Shown piece by piece: positions 27,550-36,597 of a stretch of DNA of 64,000 bases. The notes beneath the pieces are model-generated. The model was not told the DNA's origin. It ran no database searches and was given only the letters and a program-made list of their open reading frames with translations. Numbering within the stretch: position 1 is the first letter of the stretch; each line of letters starts with the position of its first letter. Source of the stretch: Sulfitobacter sp. EhC04 (lineage in GTDB: Bacteria > Pseudomonadota > Alphaproteobacteria > Rhodobacterales > Rhodobacteraceae); the NCBI RefSeq assembly GCF_001650875.1, contig NZ_LXYI01000030.1, positions 16,398 to 80,397 of the forward strand, read 5' to 3'. Position numbers and translations under genes: made by a program.

Positions 27550-28260
27550 CTAGTCGGTTGGCGGAATTTGAGCGTCGAGCCAGGCGGGCAGATGGCCGAT
27601 ATCGGGCAAGACCACATCGGCCAGCGGGGCCAGCGCATCGGCTGTGGCCATGCCGGTCAGGACCGCGACACAGACCATGCCCGCCGCGCGCCCTGCAACC
27701 AGATCATGCGCGCTGTCGCCGATCATGGCAATCCGTTCAGGCGGCAGGCCCGTCGATGTGGCAAAGGCCTGCATCTGGCCCGGCGTGGGTTTGGCCCCGT
27801 GGCCACTGTCGAAACCGGCAATGAAGTCGAACAGGCCTTCGATCCCGGCCGCCGACAGATGCGCCCGCGCAGGCACAATTGCATCATTGGTCGCGACACC
27901 AAGCGCCAGCCCGCGCCCGCGCAGGACGTTCAACAGGGGAATCAGCGGCACCGCCTCGCGCTGCGGCGCGCGCGCGGCTTCCTCGTTCAACACCGTGATC
28001 AGCTGCTGGCCCGAAAACTCGGGGAAGGACGGCAGCAACGCTTCGGTTACTTCTCCGGGCGTGCCTGCGATGACGATGCTGTCAGGCGCAAATACCCCCG
28101 CGTCATGGTCAAAGCCGATCCGCGCGCCCGCGCGCAGCGCGCGTGCATGATCGCCGTCGCACAAACGGTTCAGGAACGCCGTGGCCCAGGCCTCCCATGT
28201 GGCGGCAAAGTCGAACAAGGTGCCATCCTTGTCAAAGAGCAACCCTTTGATTTCACTCAT
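27550..28260 (-). CDS. HAD-superfamily phosphatase (phosphoglycolate phosphatase-like)
   Basis: 236 residues with all four HAD motifs: LFDKDGTLFDF (nucleophile Asp and acid/base Asp), VATNDAI (motif II), GAKPTPGQ (motif III Lys) and MIGDSAHD (motif IV). The cap insertion between motifs I and II is of the C1 helical type. It resembles Gph and related phosphatases; the physiological substrate is unknown. ATG at 28260 overlaps the stop of the DUF3572 gene (ATGA); TTG two codons upstream is a weaker alternative. Confidence 0.9.
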   Translation of the reverse strand: MSEIKGLLFDKDGTLFDFAATWEAWATAFLNRLCDGDHARALRAGARIGFDHDAGVFAPDSIVIAGTPGEVTEALLPSFPEFSGQQLITVLNEEAARAPQREAVPLIPLLNVLRGRGLALGVATNDAIVPARAHLSAAGIEGLFDFIAGFDSGHGAKPTPGQMQAFATSTGLPPERIAMIGDSAHDLVAGRAAGMVCVAVLTGMATADALAPLADVVLPDIGHLPAWLDAQIPPTD

Positions 28261-28541
28261 GTCCAATTCACCTGCTCACCACCGGGCAAGGCCGCCCGTG
28301 CCATCATCGGCCTGTCGTAGGATGCGTTGACTTCATCACAGAAGGCGACCACCCAGGCATCATCCATCATCAGGAAATCCAGCACCCCGCCCAGAAAGGC
28401 AGGATCGGTCGCGCGATCCTTCAGGTCGGTTTCCGACGCCCCGGTACTGCCCAGGAAAACCGGCAGAAGGTCGTCATTGCCGACCAGCCAGGCCAGCGCA
28501 TGCAGGGCAAAGCTTTCGGCGGACTCTCGCGTATTGGACAT
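28257..28541 (-). CDS. DUF3572 family protein
   Basis: A 94-residue acidic protein. The pattern ESAESFALHALAWLVGNDDLLPVFL with a following FLDFLMMDDAWVVAFCDE matches the DUF3572 family of alphaproteobacteria. No catalytic motif is known. It is the first gene of a two-gene operon with the HAD phosphatase and is divergent from the PleD-like gene, an arrangement I have seen in Rhodobacterales; its function is unknown. Confidence 0.82.
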   Translation of the reverse strand: MSNTRESAESFALHALAWLVGNDDLLPVFLGSTGASETDLKDRATDPAFLGGVLDFLMMDDAWVVAFCDEVNASYDRPMMARAALPGGEQVNWT

Positions 28542-28641
28542 GGCTTTTCCGGTTTTTAGGGTTCCAGCAACGCTTTGTTAACCAATGAGTTCAAGAAAGA
28601 ACCTATGGAATGCGTTCTTACATCACGCGGAGGTCGGAGGC

Positions 28642-30057
28642 ATGCAAGGTAAAATCCTCATTGCCGATCCGATTGTCACCAACCGCATCGTGCTGAAGGT
28701 CAAACTGGCCAGCGCATTCTATACGGTTGTCCAGGCGGGTACGATTTCCGAAGCGGTGGAAATCGCGGCATCCCACGCGCCGGACCTGATCATCAGCGCG
28801 TTGGAATTGCCGGACGGGTCCGCCGCGGACCTTTGCAGGCAACTGGCCAAATGGCCCCAGACCCGGCAGATCGGCATCCTGGCGCTGGCTGGTGCCATCG
28901 ACCATGCCACGCGCATGGCGACGCTGGAATCGGGCGTGCATGATGTTCTGGTCAAACCCTATGACGAGACTTTGCTGCTGAGCCGGGTGCGCAGCCTGAT
29001 CCGCACCTACAATGCGGAGGCGGAGTGGCAGATACGTGACGATACCACACGCGCATTGGGCTTTGCTGAAGCGGAGGTTTCCTTTGCGCCGCAGGGCGAA
29101 TTTGTGCTGGTGGGCCAGGACAGGGCCACGATCCAGCGATGGGCAACCGGGCTGCGCCCCCTGCTGGGCGGCAAGATAACCCTGGCCAGCGGCAAGGAGG
29201 TCATGAGCAAGCGGCTGGACGGTGCCCCGCCGGATGTCTTTGTCCTTGTCATCGGGCCGGAAAGGACAAGCGCCGAGGACAGGTTGCAGCTGATCTCTGC
29301 CTTGCGGTCAAATGCCAGGACGCGGCATTGCGGCATCCTTGTCCTGCAAACGCGGCCCGATGCCACACTGGCGACCAATGCGCTGGACCTGGGCGCGGAC
29401 GACCTGATGATCGACGGTTTCGACGCTGCCGAACTTGCCCTGCGGCTCAAGGCGCTGCTGCGGCGCAAACGGATGTCGGAAAAGCTGCGCCAGACCGTGC
29501 GGACGGGGTTGGAGGCGGCAGTCTATGACCCGCTGACCGGGCTGTACAACAGACGCTATGCAATGCCACATCTGATGCGCGTGGCAGAACAGGCGCGCGG
29601 CACGAGGCGGCCCTTTGCGGTGATGGTCTGCGATCTGGATCACTTCAAACGCGTCAATGACCTGTACGGCCATGCCTCTGGCGACGCGGTGCTGATCGAG
29701 GTTGCCAAACGGCTGCGCGGGTCCCTGCGGGCGATGGATATGGTGGCCCGGATCGGCGGCGAGGAATTCATGATCGTGATGCCAGCCACCACCCTGCCAG
29801 CGGCGCGCAAGGCCGCGTTGCGCCTGTGCGACCTGATTGGCGAACGCCCCTTCGACCTTCCCGGCAGCCCCGAGCCTGTCCGCATCACGATCAGCATCGG
29901 CATGGCGCTGGACACCCTGCCTCAATCTTCTTCGGAAACTGCCGAAGTCTCGGCGCAGGATGCGGGGGCCAGACTGATGGATCAGGCGGACAAGGCGCTT
30001 TATGCCGCCAAGGTCAAAGGCCGCAACCAGGTCAAGCTTGGCCGCCCTGCGGCCTGA
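28642..30057 (+). CDS. PleD-like response-regulator diguanylate cyclase with altered receiver
   Basis: 471 residues, REC-REC-GGDEF as in PleD. The first receiver keeps the general layout (GKILIADPIVTN, VLVKPYD with Lys105) but the phosphoacceptor position is Ala53 (DLIISALELPDG), where PleD has Asp53. The second receiver (about 150-270) is also without a clear acceptor. The GGDEF domain is complete: DLDHFKRVND, IGGEEF at 371-376 and the RAMD inhibitory site at 363-366. ATG at 28642 is chosen because two GGAGG boxes precede it (the one at 28629 has good spacing); ATG at 28585 would add 19 residues before the receiver. Activation by phosphorylation of the first receiver is unlikely. Confidence 0.88.
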   Translation: MQGKILIADPIVTNRIVLKVKLASAFYTVVQAGTISEAVEIAASHAPDLIISALELPDGSAADLCRQLAKWPQTRQIGILALAGAIDHATRMATLESGVHDVLVKPYDETLLLSRVRSLIRTYNAEAEWQIRDDTTRALGFAEAEVSFAPQGEFVLVGQDRATIQRWATGLRPLLGGKITLASGKEVMSKRLDGAPPDVFVLVIGPERTSAEDRLQLISALRSNARTRHCGILVLQTRPDATLATNALDLGADDLMIDGFDAAELALRLKALLRRKRMSEKLRQTVRTGLEAAVYDPLTGLYNRRYAMPHLMRVAEQARGTRRPFAVMVCDLDHFKRVNDLYGHASGDAVLIEVAKRLRGSLRAMDMVARIGGEEFMIVMPATTLPAARKAALRLCDLIGERPFDLPGSPEPVRITISIGMALDTLPQSSSETAEVSAQDAGARLMDQADKALYAAKVKGRNQVKLGRPAA

Positions 30058-30100
30058 CCTGCCAAAACGGCCGTGATCGCACTTGCGGCGCGGCTTGATA

Positions 30101-30814
30101 TCACCCTGCCTGACCCGGCCAACGCGCCGCATCCGGCGCACTCAGCGACGCCACAACCGGGCCAAGCAACCGCCGCGGCACCATCATCAAAAGCGCGGGC
30201 GCTGAAACCTTGACCGTCATCGGCCCGGTGGCGTGGTTCGAGGTGCCCGACTGGACGCCCGGCGCGAAATCAAGCCCGTCGAGCGGCCAATGCAACCCCG
30301 TACTTTGCGCCGTGACAAAGGCCAGCGGAAACATTGAGATAACCTCTGATCGTTCCGTCGGCAGGCTGATACGGGGCGGCGCAAGGAACACAAGTTCCTC
30401 CGCCCCGAGCAGGACACAGGGACGATCTGCACAAACCATCAGCGTATGCAGGGCCGCCAATTGATGATCCATCCGCCCGCCGGTGAAACCCACCGCGATG
30501 ACAACGGGGGCCGCGATGCGGGTCAGCGCCTTTTCGAAATCCGTGCTGTCCTGCTCCGTGATCAGATGCAGACGGTCGGACGGGATCGCGCGCCTTGCCT
30601 CGGGCGAGAGTGAGTCGAAATCCCCGATCACGGCTTCGGGCGTTACCCCTGCCGCCAGCGCCAGCGCCGCGCCGCTGTCTGCCGCGACGCAGCGGGGGGC
30701 CAGCGTCAATGCTTTGTGAAGGTCTTGCGGCGTAGCCTGCCCACCACCGACCAAAGTGATTGGACCGTCCCCGTGAACAATGCTCTTCGTTTTGGCAAAA
30801 ACACCGTCAATCAT
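30101..30814 (-). CDS. thiN: Thiamine pyrophosphokinase
   Basis: 237 residues. Converts thiamine and ATP to thiamine diphosphate. The family motifs are all seen: GDFDSL (ATP/Mg site), QDSTDFEKAL, and GGRMDHQLAALHTL. The C-terminal beta-domain segment LHWPLDGL and the SGTSNHATG thiamine-binding loop follow. Length is normal. It converges on the PleD-like gene (43 bases apart) and is divergent from the acidic protein gene. Confidence 0.92.
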   Translation of the reverse strand: MIDGVFAKTKSIVHGDGPITLVGGGQATPQDLHKALTLAPRCVAADSGAALALAAGVTPEAVIGDFDSLSPEARRAIPSDRLHLITEQDSTDFEKALTRIAAPVVIAVGFTGGRMDHQLAALHTLMVCADRPCVLLGAEELVFLAPPRISLPTERSEVISMFPLAFVTAQSTGLHWPLDGLDFAPGVQSGTSNHATGPMTVKVSAPALLMMVPRRLLGPVVASLSAPDAARWPGQAG

Positions 30815-30952
30815 GGCCTATTTGCCCTTATTCCGGAAACTGACCACATTCTGGCCATGAAATGATACGATACCTTGCACAGATTCGGACCGCTTTGGTC
30901 TTGGACATCATGGTAAACAGATATCTGCAGAACCGCAGAGGACGAGCATCCG

Positions 30953-33292
30953 ATGATGAGTAACAACAAGATCCTGACCGTCTCCTATGGCACGTTTTCG
31001 TGCACGCTGGAAGGTTTCGATGACAGCTTCGGCACCATGAAGGCGATCGCGGAGTATTTCCGCGACCTGGCGGCGGACGACCGTTACTTTGGTGCTGAAC
31101 CTCCCCAGCCCGATGCCGAAATGCTCGCGCGGATTGCGCAAAAGGAAATTTCGCGCCGGGTTCAGGCCCGCGAGCATGAGGGCAAGATCGTGCTGAGCGC
31201 GCTGGAAGATCACCGCGACGCGCCCGAGCAACCGGCCCCCGAAGCCCAGGCAGCACCCCAGGCAGAGGGCAGCGGCCCCGCCTTCGGCACGCCCGCCGCC
31301 GGTATCGCGGCACTGGCCGGTGCCGCCGCCGATGCAGCGCAGCCCGCCGAAGCTGAGACAGCCTCCGAACCCGCCGCACCGGCACCCGTCGAAGAAGCCG
31401 ACACCGCCATCGCCGCAGAAGCGCATGTTGAACTGGCGGATCTGGCCAGGGAAGACATGGCCAAGGAAGATTTGACCAAGACGGACGGCGCAGCAGTCGC
31501 AGAGCCCGCCGCGGCACCCGAACAGTCGCAAGAGGGTGACGTTGCCGAGGACGCTGTGGCCGACGACCAGCCCGACACCGTGGCCCAGGATGAAGACGAA
31601 AATGACATCGTGCCAGGCCAGCCCGATTCGGACGTCGAAGCCTTCTTTGCCGACACCGCAGAATCTGACGACTTTGAGGACGAAGCGGCAGAAGCCACCG
31701 AACTGCCCGAAACGGCACAGGCCGACCCGATGCCGATTGCGGCGGCCCCAGCCCCTGCCAAACCCGCGCCCGCCCCTGACAGCATTGCCGCCAAACTTCA
31801 GCGCATCCGCGCGGTTGTGGCTCAGCAGGATGACACCGCCGACGAGGACGGCTACGCCGAAGACGAAAATGACATCGCAGGCAGCAACGCCCCGGTCGCG
31901 TTTGATGATGCGGAAGCCTTTGCAGAGGATGACCATGCCGAGGACGACGCGCAGCAAGACCTCGTCGCCCGCGCCCGCCACGACATCGAAGACGCGCTTG
32001 ATGCGGATGATGCGGCGGACCAGGCAGAAGATCAAGACGACTATAGCGACATCCTGAGCCGTCTTGCGATGGATGATGATGCCGTGGCACAGGCCGAGGA
32101 AGTTCAGGACGGGGAAGTTCAGGACGGGGAAGTTCAGGACGAGGAAGCATTTTCCAACCTGTTTGACGACGAGGACGAGGCAGAAGTCGAGGATGCCGCC
32201 GAAGCCGGGGATGCAGCCGAAACCGCTGACGATGCCGAGGAAATGGCCGGGCTTTCCAACCAGCCCGAAGCAGCCCCCGCCCCGCAGCCCCGCGCCCGCG
32301 TGATCAAGGTCAAGCGCGCCGATCTGGAAGCGGCGATCAACCGTGGCGAGTTGGAAGAATACGACGACGACGAGGACGAAGACGATTTCGACATGAGCGA
32401 TTTCGACATGTCCGACGAGGATGATGGGGACATGGCGCTGGACGATCTGGCACCTTCCAAATCGGCCGATACCTCGCTCTCGCCCGAAGATGAACAGGAA
32501 CTGGCCCGCGAGCTTGCCGCACTTGAGAAAGACATCGAAGGCGACAACATCGCGCCCGCCGCGCGCAAGACCGAAGACCGCGCTTCCGGCACGTCCCGGC
32601 ACGCACTGCCCGCCATCGAGGATGAAGCAAGCGACGACATGTCCCGCCTGATGGCCGAAGCCGACCACCACATGGACGAACCCGAGAGCACGACACGCCG
32701 GAATGCCTTTGCCCATCTGCGTGCCGCTGTCGCCGCCAAGAAGGCAGATGGCGGGATCGGCACCGACGCCGAGCAGGAAAAGAAGGACCGCGCGTTCCGC
32801 TCGGATCTGGCAGAGGTGGTGCGACCGCGCCGCCCGGTTGGGTCCGGCAGCCGCACCGCGCGCCCCGAAGAATCGCGCCCCGCACCGCTCAAGCTGGTGG
32901 CCGAACAGCGTATCGACATCGACAAGTCCCGCGCCGCAGGCCCGGTGCGCCCGCGCCGCGTTTCTGCCGTTGTGACAGAACAGAAACCCGCCGCTCATGA
33001 CACTGTCCCCTTTGCGGAATATGCCGAGGAGATGGGCGCGCATTCGCTCTCCGAACTGCTGGAAGCGGCAGCGGCCTATATGTCCTTTGTCGAAGGCTTC
33101 GAGCAGTTCTCGCGCCCGCAACTGATGACAAAGGTGCGTCAGGTCGGCCCAGAAGAGGGCTTCAGCCGCGAAGACGGTTTGCGGTCCTTTGGCCAGTTGC
33201 TGCGCGCAGGCAAGATCGAAAAGATCAAAGGCGGGCGCTTTACCGTGTCCGAGGATATCGGCTATCGCCCCGACCAGCGCGCCGTGGGGTGA
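30953..33292 (+). CDS. Large acidic conserved alphaproteobacterial protein
   Basis: 779 residues. The first 80 form a conserved globular start (ILTVSYGTFSCTLEGFDDSF, AEYFRDLAADDRYFGAEPP). The middle, about residues 85-560, is low-complexity and highly acidic (Glu, Asp, Ala, Pro), with a perfect EVQDG repeat. The last 200 residues are again more ordered, with a conserved ending (GFSREDGLRSFGQLLRAGKIEKIKGGRFTVSEDIGYRP). It is often annotated only as hypothetical or by chance as a chemotaxis protein. No enzymatic motif is visible. A disordered scaffold or envelope/division-linked role is conceivable but unproven. A strong terminator follows. Confidence 0.85.
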   Translation: MMSNNKILTVSYGTFSCTLEGFDDSFGTMKAIAEYFRDLAADDRYFGAEPPQPDAEMLARIAQKEISRRVQAREHEGKIVLSALEDHRDAPEQPAPEAQAAPQAEGSGPAFGTPAAGIAALAGAAADAAQPAEAETASEPAAPAPVEEADTAIAAEAHVELADLAREDMAKEDLTKTDGAAVAEPAAAPEQSQEGDVAEDAVADDQPDTVAQDEDENDIVPGQPDSDVEAFFADTAESDDFEDEAAEATELPETAQADPMPIAAAPAPAKPAPAPDSIAAKLQRIRAVVAQQDDTADEDGYAEDENDIAGSNAPVAFDDAEAFAEDDHAEDDAQQDLVARARHDIEDALDADDAADQAEDQDDYSDILSRLAMDDDAVAQAEEVQDGEVQDGEVQDEEAFSNLFDDEDEAEVEDAAEAGDAAETADDAEEMAGLSNQPEAAPAPQPRARVIKVKRADLEAAINRGELEEYDDDEDEDDFDMSDFDMSDEDDGDMALDDLAPSKSADTSLSPEDEQELARELAALEKDIEGDNIAPAARKTEDRASGTSRHALPAIEDEASDDMSRLMAEADHHMDEPESTTRRNAFAHLRAAVAAKKADGGIGTDAEQEKKDRAFRSDLAEVVRPRRPVGSGSRTARPEESRPAPLKLVAEQRIDIDKSRAAGPVRPRRVSAVVTEQKPAAHDTVPFAEYAEEMGAHSLSELLEAAAAYMSFVEGFEQFSRPQLMTKVRQVGPEEGFSREDGLRSFGQLLRAGKIEKIKGGRFTVSEDIGYRPDQRAVG
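32099..32143 (+). repeat. 15-bp tandem repeat, three copies, in the acidic protein gene
   Basis: GAAGTTCAGGACGGG is repeated three times with one change in the last unit. It is in frame and codes for EVQDG-EVQDG-EVQDE. Being in frame, copy-number change would lengthen or shorten the protein without a frameshift. Confidence 0.9.
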
Positions 33293-33324
33293 ACCCGGCA
33301 CCGTTGCAATCTATCATGCGAAAT

Positions 33325-33349
33325 GCCGTCCCTTCGGGGGCGGCTTTTT
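33325..33349 (+). terminator. Rho-independent terminator after the acidic protein gene
   Basis: GCCGTCCC-TTCG-GGGGCGGC followed by five T. The stem has eight pairs (one G-T), a stable TTCG loop, and lies 33 bases after the stop codon. Confidence 0.88.
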
Positions 33350-33412
33350 GCTGTGGCGATGCAGGAACCGGGCTACTGCGTCACGCCTGATGGCAGGGCG
33401 CGCGGCGCTTTT

Positions 33413-33637
33413 TCAATCGTCGCGCGCGTCCGGGTCGGCCTGGCCGATCCCCTTGAACACGAACTTGAACGGGATCGCCCATAGCACGCCAAGACCCACG
33501 TAGATCGCCAGTTCCACAAGGATAGACGGCCGGTCGAACAGGGCCACCAGGTTCAGCGCCACAACGATATAAAGCGGCAGACCGACCAGCAGAATCACCA
33601 GCGCCCAGCGGCGGCGGGCTTTGTAGCTCAGGGCCAT
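33413..33637 (-). CDS. DUF2842 family membrane protein
   Basis: 74 residues with two transmembrane helices (WALVILLVGLPLYIVVALNL and ILVELAIYVGLGVLWAIPFK) and an acidic end. This matches DUF2842, a family found next to purA in Rhodobacterales. The ATG is nine bases after the purA stop, so it is probably co-transcribed with purA. No function is known. Confidence 0.85.
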   Translation of the reverse strand: MALSYKARRRWALVILLVGLPLYIVVALNLVALFDRPSILVELAIYVGLGVLWAIPFKFVFKGIGQADPDARDD

Positions 33638-33646
33638 GGTGCCTCC

Positions 33647-34939
33647 TCAGTCCGCAAAGGGATCGGTGACCAGGATCGTGTCTTCCCGCTCCGGCGAGGT
33701 GGAGAGCAGCGCCACGGGGCATTGGATCAACTCTTCGACACGGCGCACGTATTTGATCGCCTCGGCGGGCAGATCGGCCCAGCTGCGCGCGCCCTCGGTC
33801 GATTGCGACCAGCCCGGCATTTCCTCGTAAACCGGGGTGCAGCGGGCCTGCTGATCGGCGGCGGTGGGCAGGTATTCCAGCGTCTTGCCGTCCAGCTCGT
33901 AGCCCACGCAGATCTTGAGGGTGTCAAAACCGTCCAGCACATCCAGCTTGGTAAAGGCGATGCCGTTCACGCCGGATGTGGCGCAGGTCTGGCGCACCAG
34001 CACGGCGTCGAACCAGCCGCAGCGGCGCTTGCGCCCGGTCACGGTGCCAAATTCATGCCCCCGCTCGCCCAGCCGCTGACCATCCGCGTCGTGCAGTTCG
34101 GCGGGGAACGGCCCCTCGCCCACGCGGGTGGTATAGGCTTTCACGATGCCAAGCACAAAGTCGATGGAGCCGGGCCCGATGCCGGTGCCGGTCGCCGCCT
34201 GACCCGCGATCACATTCGACGAGGTGACAAAGGGATAGGTGCCAAAGTCGATGTCCAGCAGCGCGCCCTGTGCGCCCTCGAACAGGATGCGTTTGCCGGC
34301 CTTGCGCTGTTCGTTCAGCACCTTCCAGACCGGGGCTGCATATTCCAGCACTGCCGGGGCGATCTCTTTCAGCGCCGCGATCAGCGCGTCGCGGTCCACC
34401 GGCTCAAGCCCCAGCCCCCGGCGCAGCGCGTCGTGATGCACCAGCGCGCGGTCCACCCGCAACTCCAACGTCGCCGCATCCGCCAGATCGGCCACGCGCA
34501 CCGCGCGGCGGCCCACCTTGTCCTCATAGGCCGGGCCGATGCCGCGCCCGGTGGTGCCGATCTTGGCCACCGAATTCTGCGCCTCGCGCGCGCGGTCCAG
34601 CTCACCGTGGATCGGCAGGATCAGCGATGTATTTTCGGCAATCATCAGGGTCTCGGGGGTGATGGTCACCCCCTGCCCGCGCAGCCCCTCGATTTCCTTG
34701 ATCAGGTGCCAGGGGTCCAGCACGACACCGTTGCCGATCACGCTCAGCTTGCCGCCGCGCACGATGCCCGAGGGCAGCAGGCTCAGCTTGAAGACCTCAC
34801 CGTCGATCACCAGCGTATGGCCCGCGTTATGCCCGCCCTGGAAACGTGCGATCACATCGGCACGCTCGGACAGCCAGTCGACAATCTTGCCTTTTCCCTC
34901 GTCTCCCCACTGGGCTCCGACAACAACGACATTGGCCAT
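33647..34939 (-). CDS. purA: Adenylosuccinate synthetase
   Basis: 430 residues, normal length. Joins IMP and aspartate with GTP in AMP synthesis. Diagnostic segments are [19 protein letters not shown] (phosphate loop and catalytic Asp), GHNAGHT (catalytic His region), [12 protein letters not shown], and [12 protein letters not shown] at 34939 is preferred over an upstream codon because AGGGGAAG precedes it and the family begins at MANVVVVG. Followed by the DUF2842 gene and divergent from the DUF6524-like gene. Confidence 0.97.
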   Translation of the reverse strand: MANVVVVGAQWGDEGKGKIVDWLSERADVIARFQGGHNAGHTLVIDGEVFKLSLLPSGIVRGGKLSVIGNGVVLDPWHLIKEIEGLRGQGVTITPETLMIAENTSLILPIHGELDRAREAQNSVAKIGTTGRGIGPAYEDKVGRRAVRVADLADAATLELRVDRALVHHDALRRGLGLEPVDRDALIAALKEIAPAVLEYAAPVWKVLNEQRKAGKRILFEGAQGALLDIDFGTYPFVTSSNVIAGQAATGTGIGPGSIDFVLGIVKAYTTRVGEGPFPAELHDADGQRLGERGHEFGTVTGRKRRCGWFDAVLVRQTCATSGVNGIAFTKLDVLDGFDTLKICVGYELDGKTLEYLPTAADQQARCTPVYEEMPGWSQSTEGARSWADLPAEAIKYVRRVEELIQCPVALLSTSPEREDTILVTDPFAD

Positions 34940-35121
34940 ATTGAACTTCCCCTTTTGGCAACCGGCCTTGCTATAACGTCGAAGACGCGCGGGTGAAACT
35001 GAAAAACGCGGCAGGGCACCGATCGCCGCGCATTCCCGCGCGCTGCGGGCGGGGAGAGGCATGGACTTTCCCGGCCGGACAGCGGTAATTTCGGCATGAA
35101 ACGGCGAAAAGGGTCCGCACT

Positions 35122-35517
35122 ATGGGTTTTGTGATGCGCTGGGTCTGCGCCTTTGTCCTGCTGGCGGTGACCTTCAATCCGACCGAATACAATTACACCA
35201 ACTGGGTGATGGATTATGGCAGCGCCAATATGTCCATCGCGGTGCTGCTGGGGCTGTTGCTGCTGATCGGTTACATCATCTACCTGCGCGCGACCCTGCG
35301 CTCCATCGGGGCTTTCGGCATGTTGCTGGTGCTTGCGGTCGTGGGGGCCGCATTATGGGTGCTTTATGATCTGGGGGTGCTGCGGCTGGACAATTCCAGC
35401 TTCAATGTCTGGCTGTCGCTGGTGGCGCTCAGCTTTGTCCTGGGCATCGGGCTCAGCTGGAGCCATGTGCGCCGGGCGCTCTCCGGTCAGGCCGACATGG
35501 ATGATGTGGACGAATAA
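35122..35517 (+). CDS. Four-helix membrane protein (DUF6524-like)
   Basis: 131 residues with four predicted transmembrane helices (for example WVCAFVLLAVTF, SIAVLLGLLLLIGYIIYL, FGMLLVLAVVGAALWVLYDL, LVALSFVLGIGLSW) and an acidic cytoplasmic end. The start MGFVMRWVCAF and the NPTEYNYTNW loop match a small Rhodobacterales family that I recall as DUF6524. Function unknown. It is divergent from purA and converges on the nitrile hydratase accessory gene. Confidence 0.72.
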   Translation: MGFVMRWVCAFVLLAVTFNPTEYNYTNWVMDYGSANMSIAVLLGLLLLIGYIIYLRATLRSIGAFGMLLVLAVVGAALWVLYDLGVLRLDNSSFNVWLSLVALSFVLGIGLSWSHVRRALSGQADMDDVDE

Positions 35518-35568
35518 CGGGACGGCTGACGGGACGCTTAACGGGACGGGGGGCGGGGCGGGCTGGCG

Positions 35569-35892
35569 TCAGCCAGCAGCGTCGTCCAGCCGGACGGGCG
35601 CGCCATGCGGGGTCCGCAGATAGGCTGCCTCCCAGGCGTCCCGCAATGCCGTGACATCACCGGAGTCTGCCAGCCCCGTCTCTGCCAAGACCCCCTCAAG
35701 CGTTTCCAGCCAGGCGGCAAAGTAATCCTCGCCGCCGTTCAATTCCCGCGCCAGCCCGTGCCGCCGCAGGGTTGCGCCGAAACGCGCGGCCCAGTCGCCC
35801 CAGGTGAATTGGCCGATTTCGTTCAAATGCACCGTCAGGGCAAAGACCTGCGCATGCCAGAGTGCCTCAAAGGCGGGTTCCGGCCGAGTCAC
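35569..35892 (-). CDS. Nitrile hydratase accessory protein
   Basis: 107 residues. Small chaperone-like relative of the N-terminal half of the nitrile hydratase beta subunit (FEALWHAQVFALTVHLNEIGQF, WGDWAARFGATL), needed in known systems for cobalt loading of the alpha subunit. GTG at 35892 is chosen because its bases overlap the TGA of the beta-subunit gene (GTGA); a GTG at 35919 would overlap the beta gene by 31 bases. Last gene of the three-gene operon. Confidence 0.82.
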   Translation of the reverse strand: MTRPEPAFEALWHAQVFALTVHLNEIGQFTWGDWAARFGATLRRHGLARELNGGEDYFAAWLETLEGVLAETGLADSGDVTALRDAWEAAYLRTPHGAPVRLDDAAG

Positions 35893-36566
35893 GGGGCGGC
35901 ACTCAGATAGCTTTGCCACAGGTCCAGCACCACCTCGTCATCCGGATGTTCGGGATGCGCCCAAAGTTCGGATGCCGGGAAAACCACGGCATAAAGCGGC
36001 TCTGGCGCCTCGCCCTGCCCATGCGCATTGCTGTCGGGGAAAACATGTGTTCCGTGCTGCCGCAGAATGCGCCCCCGCGCGCCTGCCGCATAGGCGGGCA
36101 GCCGCGTGTGGCCCCCCGGAACCTCCGCATTTTCGGCAAGCGCCCGTGTCACCACCGCATCGCCCGCCGCAAAGATCGGTGTCACCGCACTGGGCCGATC
36201 CACCGGCCCGCCGCGCGCCAGCACCTCAGCCACCCTTGCGCGGGTCAACGCGTGGTCCGCCAGCGGGCTGGGTTGTACCTCTGACGCGCCCGCCAGTTCG
36301 TCGCGGGTGACCAGCCCCTTGTCCACCAGCAGGTTGGCCAGCGCCGCCATCCACTTTTCGTAATAGGAAAAGCGCGCGTAGTCCTTGGGGGCCAGACATT
36401 CCCGCGCATGGCGCGACATGTCGATGTTCCATTGCCCCAGCGGGCCGGTCGCCACCGTGACCGCCATGGCACGCGGGTGCCAACCGGCGTGGAAAATCAC
36501 GCCTTCATCCTCGGGCACCACCGGGCCGTCGCCAAACCGCCCGCCCATGTCGTGGACGCGGCTCAC
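35889..36566 (-). CDS. nthB: Nitrile hydratase beta subunit
   Basis: 225 residues. The start MSRVHDMGGRFGDGPV is the usual N-terminus of the family, so the GTG at 36566 is accepted although it is not ATG. The middle has MSRHARECLAPKDYARFSYYEKWMA region residues, and the C-terminal barrel domain has FAAGDAVVTRAL and GGHTRLPAYAAGARGRIL. Forms the heterodimer with the alpha subunit encoded 31 bases upstream. Converts nitriles to amides. Confidence 0.92.
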   Translation of the reverse strand: MSRVHDMGGRFGDGPVVPEDEGVIFHAGWHPRAMAVTVATGPLGQWNIDMSRHARECLAPKDYARFSYYEKWMAALANLLVDKGLVTRDELAGASEVQPSPLADHALTRARVAEVLARGGPVDRPSAVTPIFAAGDAVVTRALAENAEVPGGHTRLPAYAAGARGRILRQHGTHVFPDSNAHGQGEAPEPLYAVVFPASELWAHPEHPDDEVVLDLWQSYLSAAP

Positions 36567-36597
36567 GCGGCTGCGCCAATATGGTCATGAACGCGGG

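Noticed and set aside
25071..27824. A 917-codon plus-strand frame across the H-NOX-like and MttB-family genes.
   Set aside because: It crosses two real genes and an intergenic repeat and has no recognisable domain.
32099..32143. Short repeat units as a possible CRISPR array.
   Set aside because: Units are 15 bp, directly adjacent and in frame, without spacers.
30908..33301. A 797-codon minus-strand reading frame opposite the acidic protein gene.
   Set aside because: The plus-strand gene has conserved ends and a good terminator. The antisense product is a Gly/Phe/Val/Arg-rich pattern of the kind produced by GC-rich third positions, and has no family resemblance.
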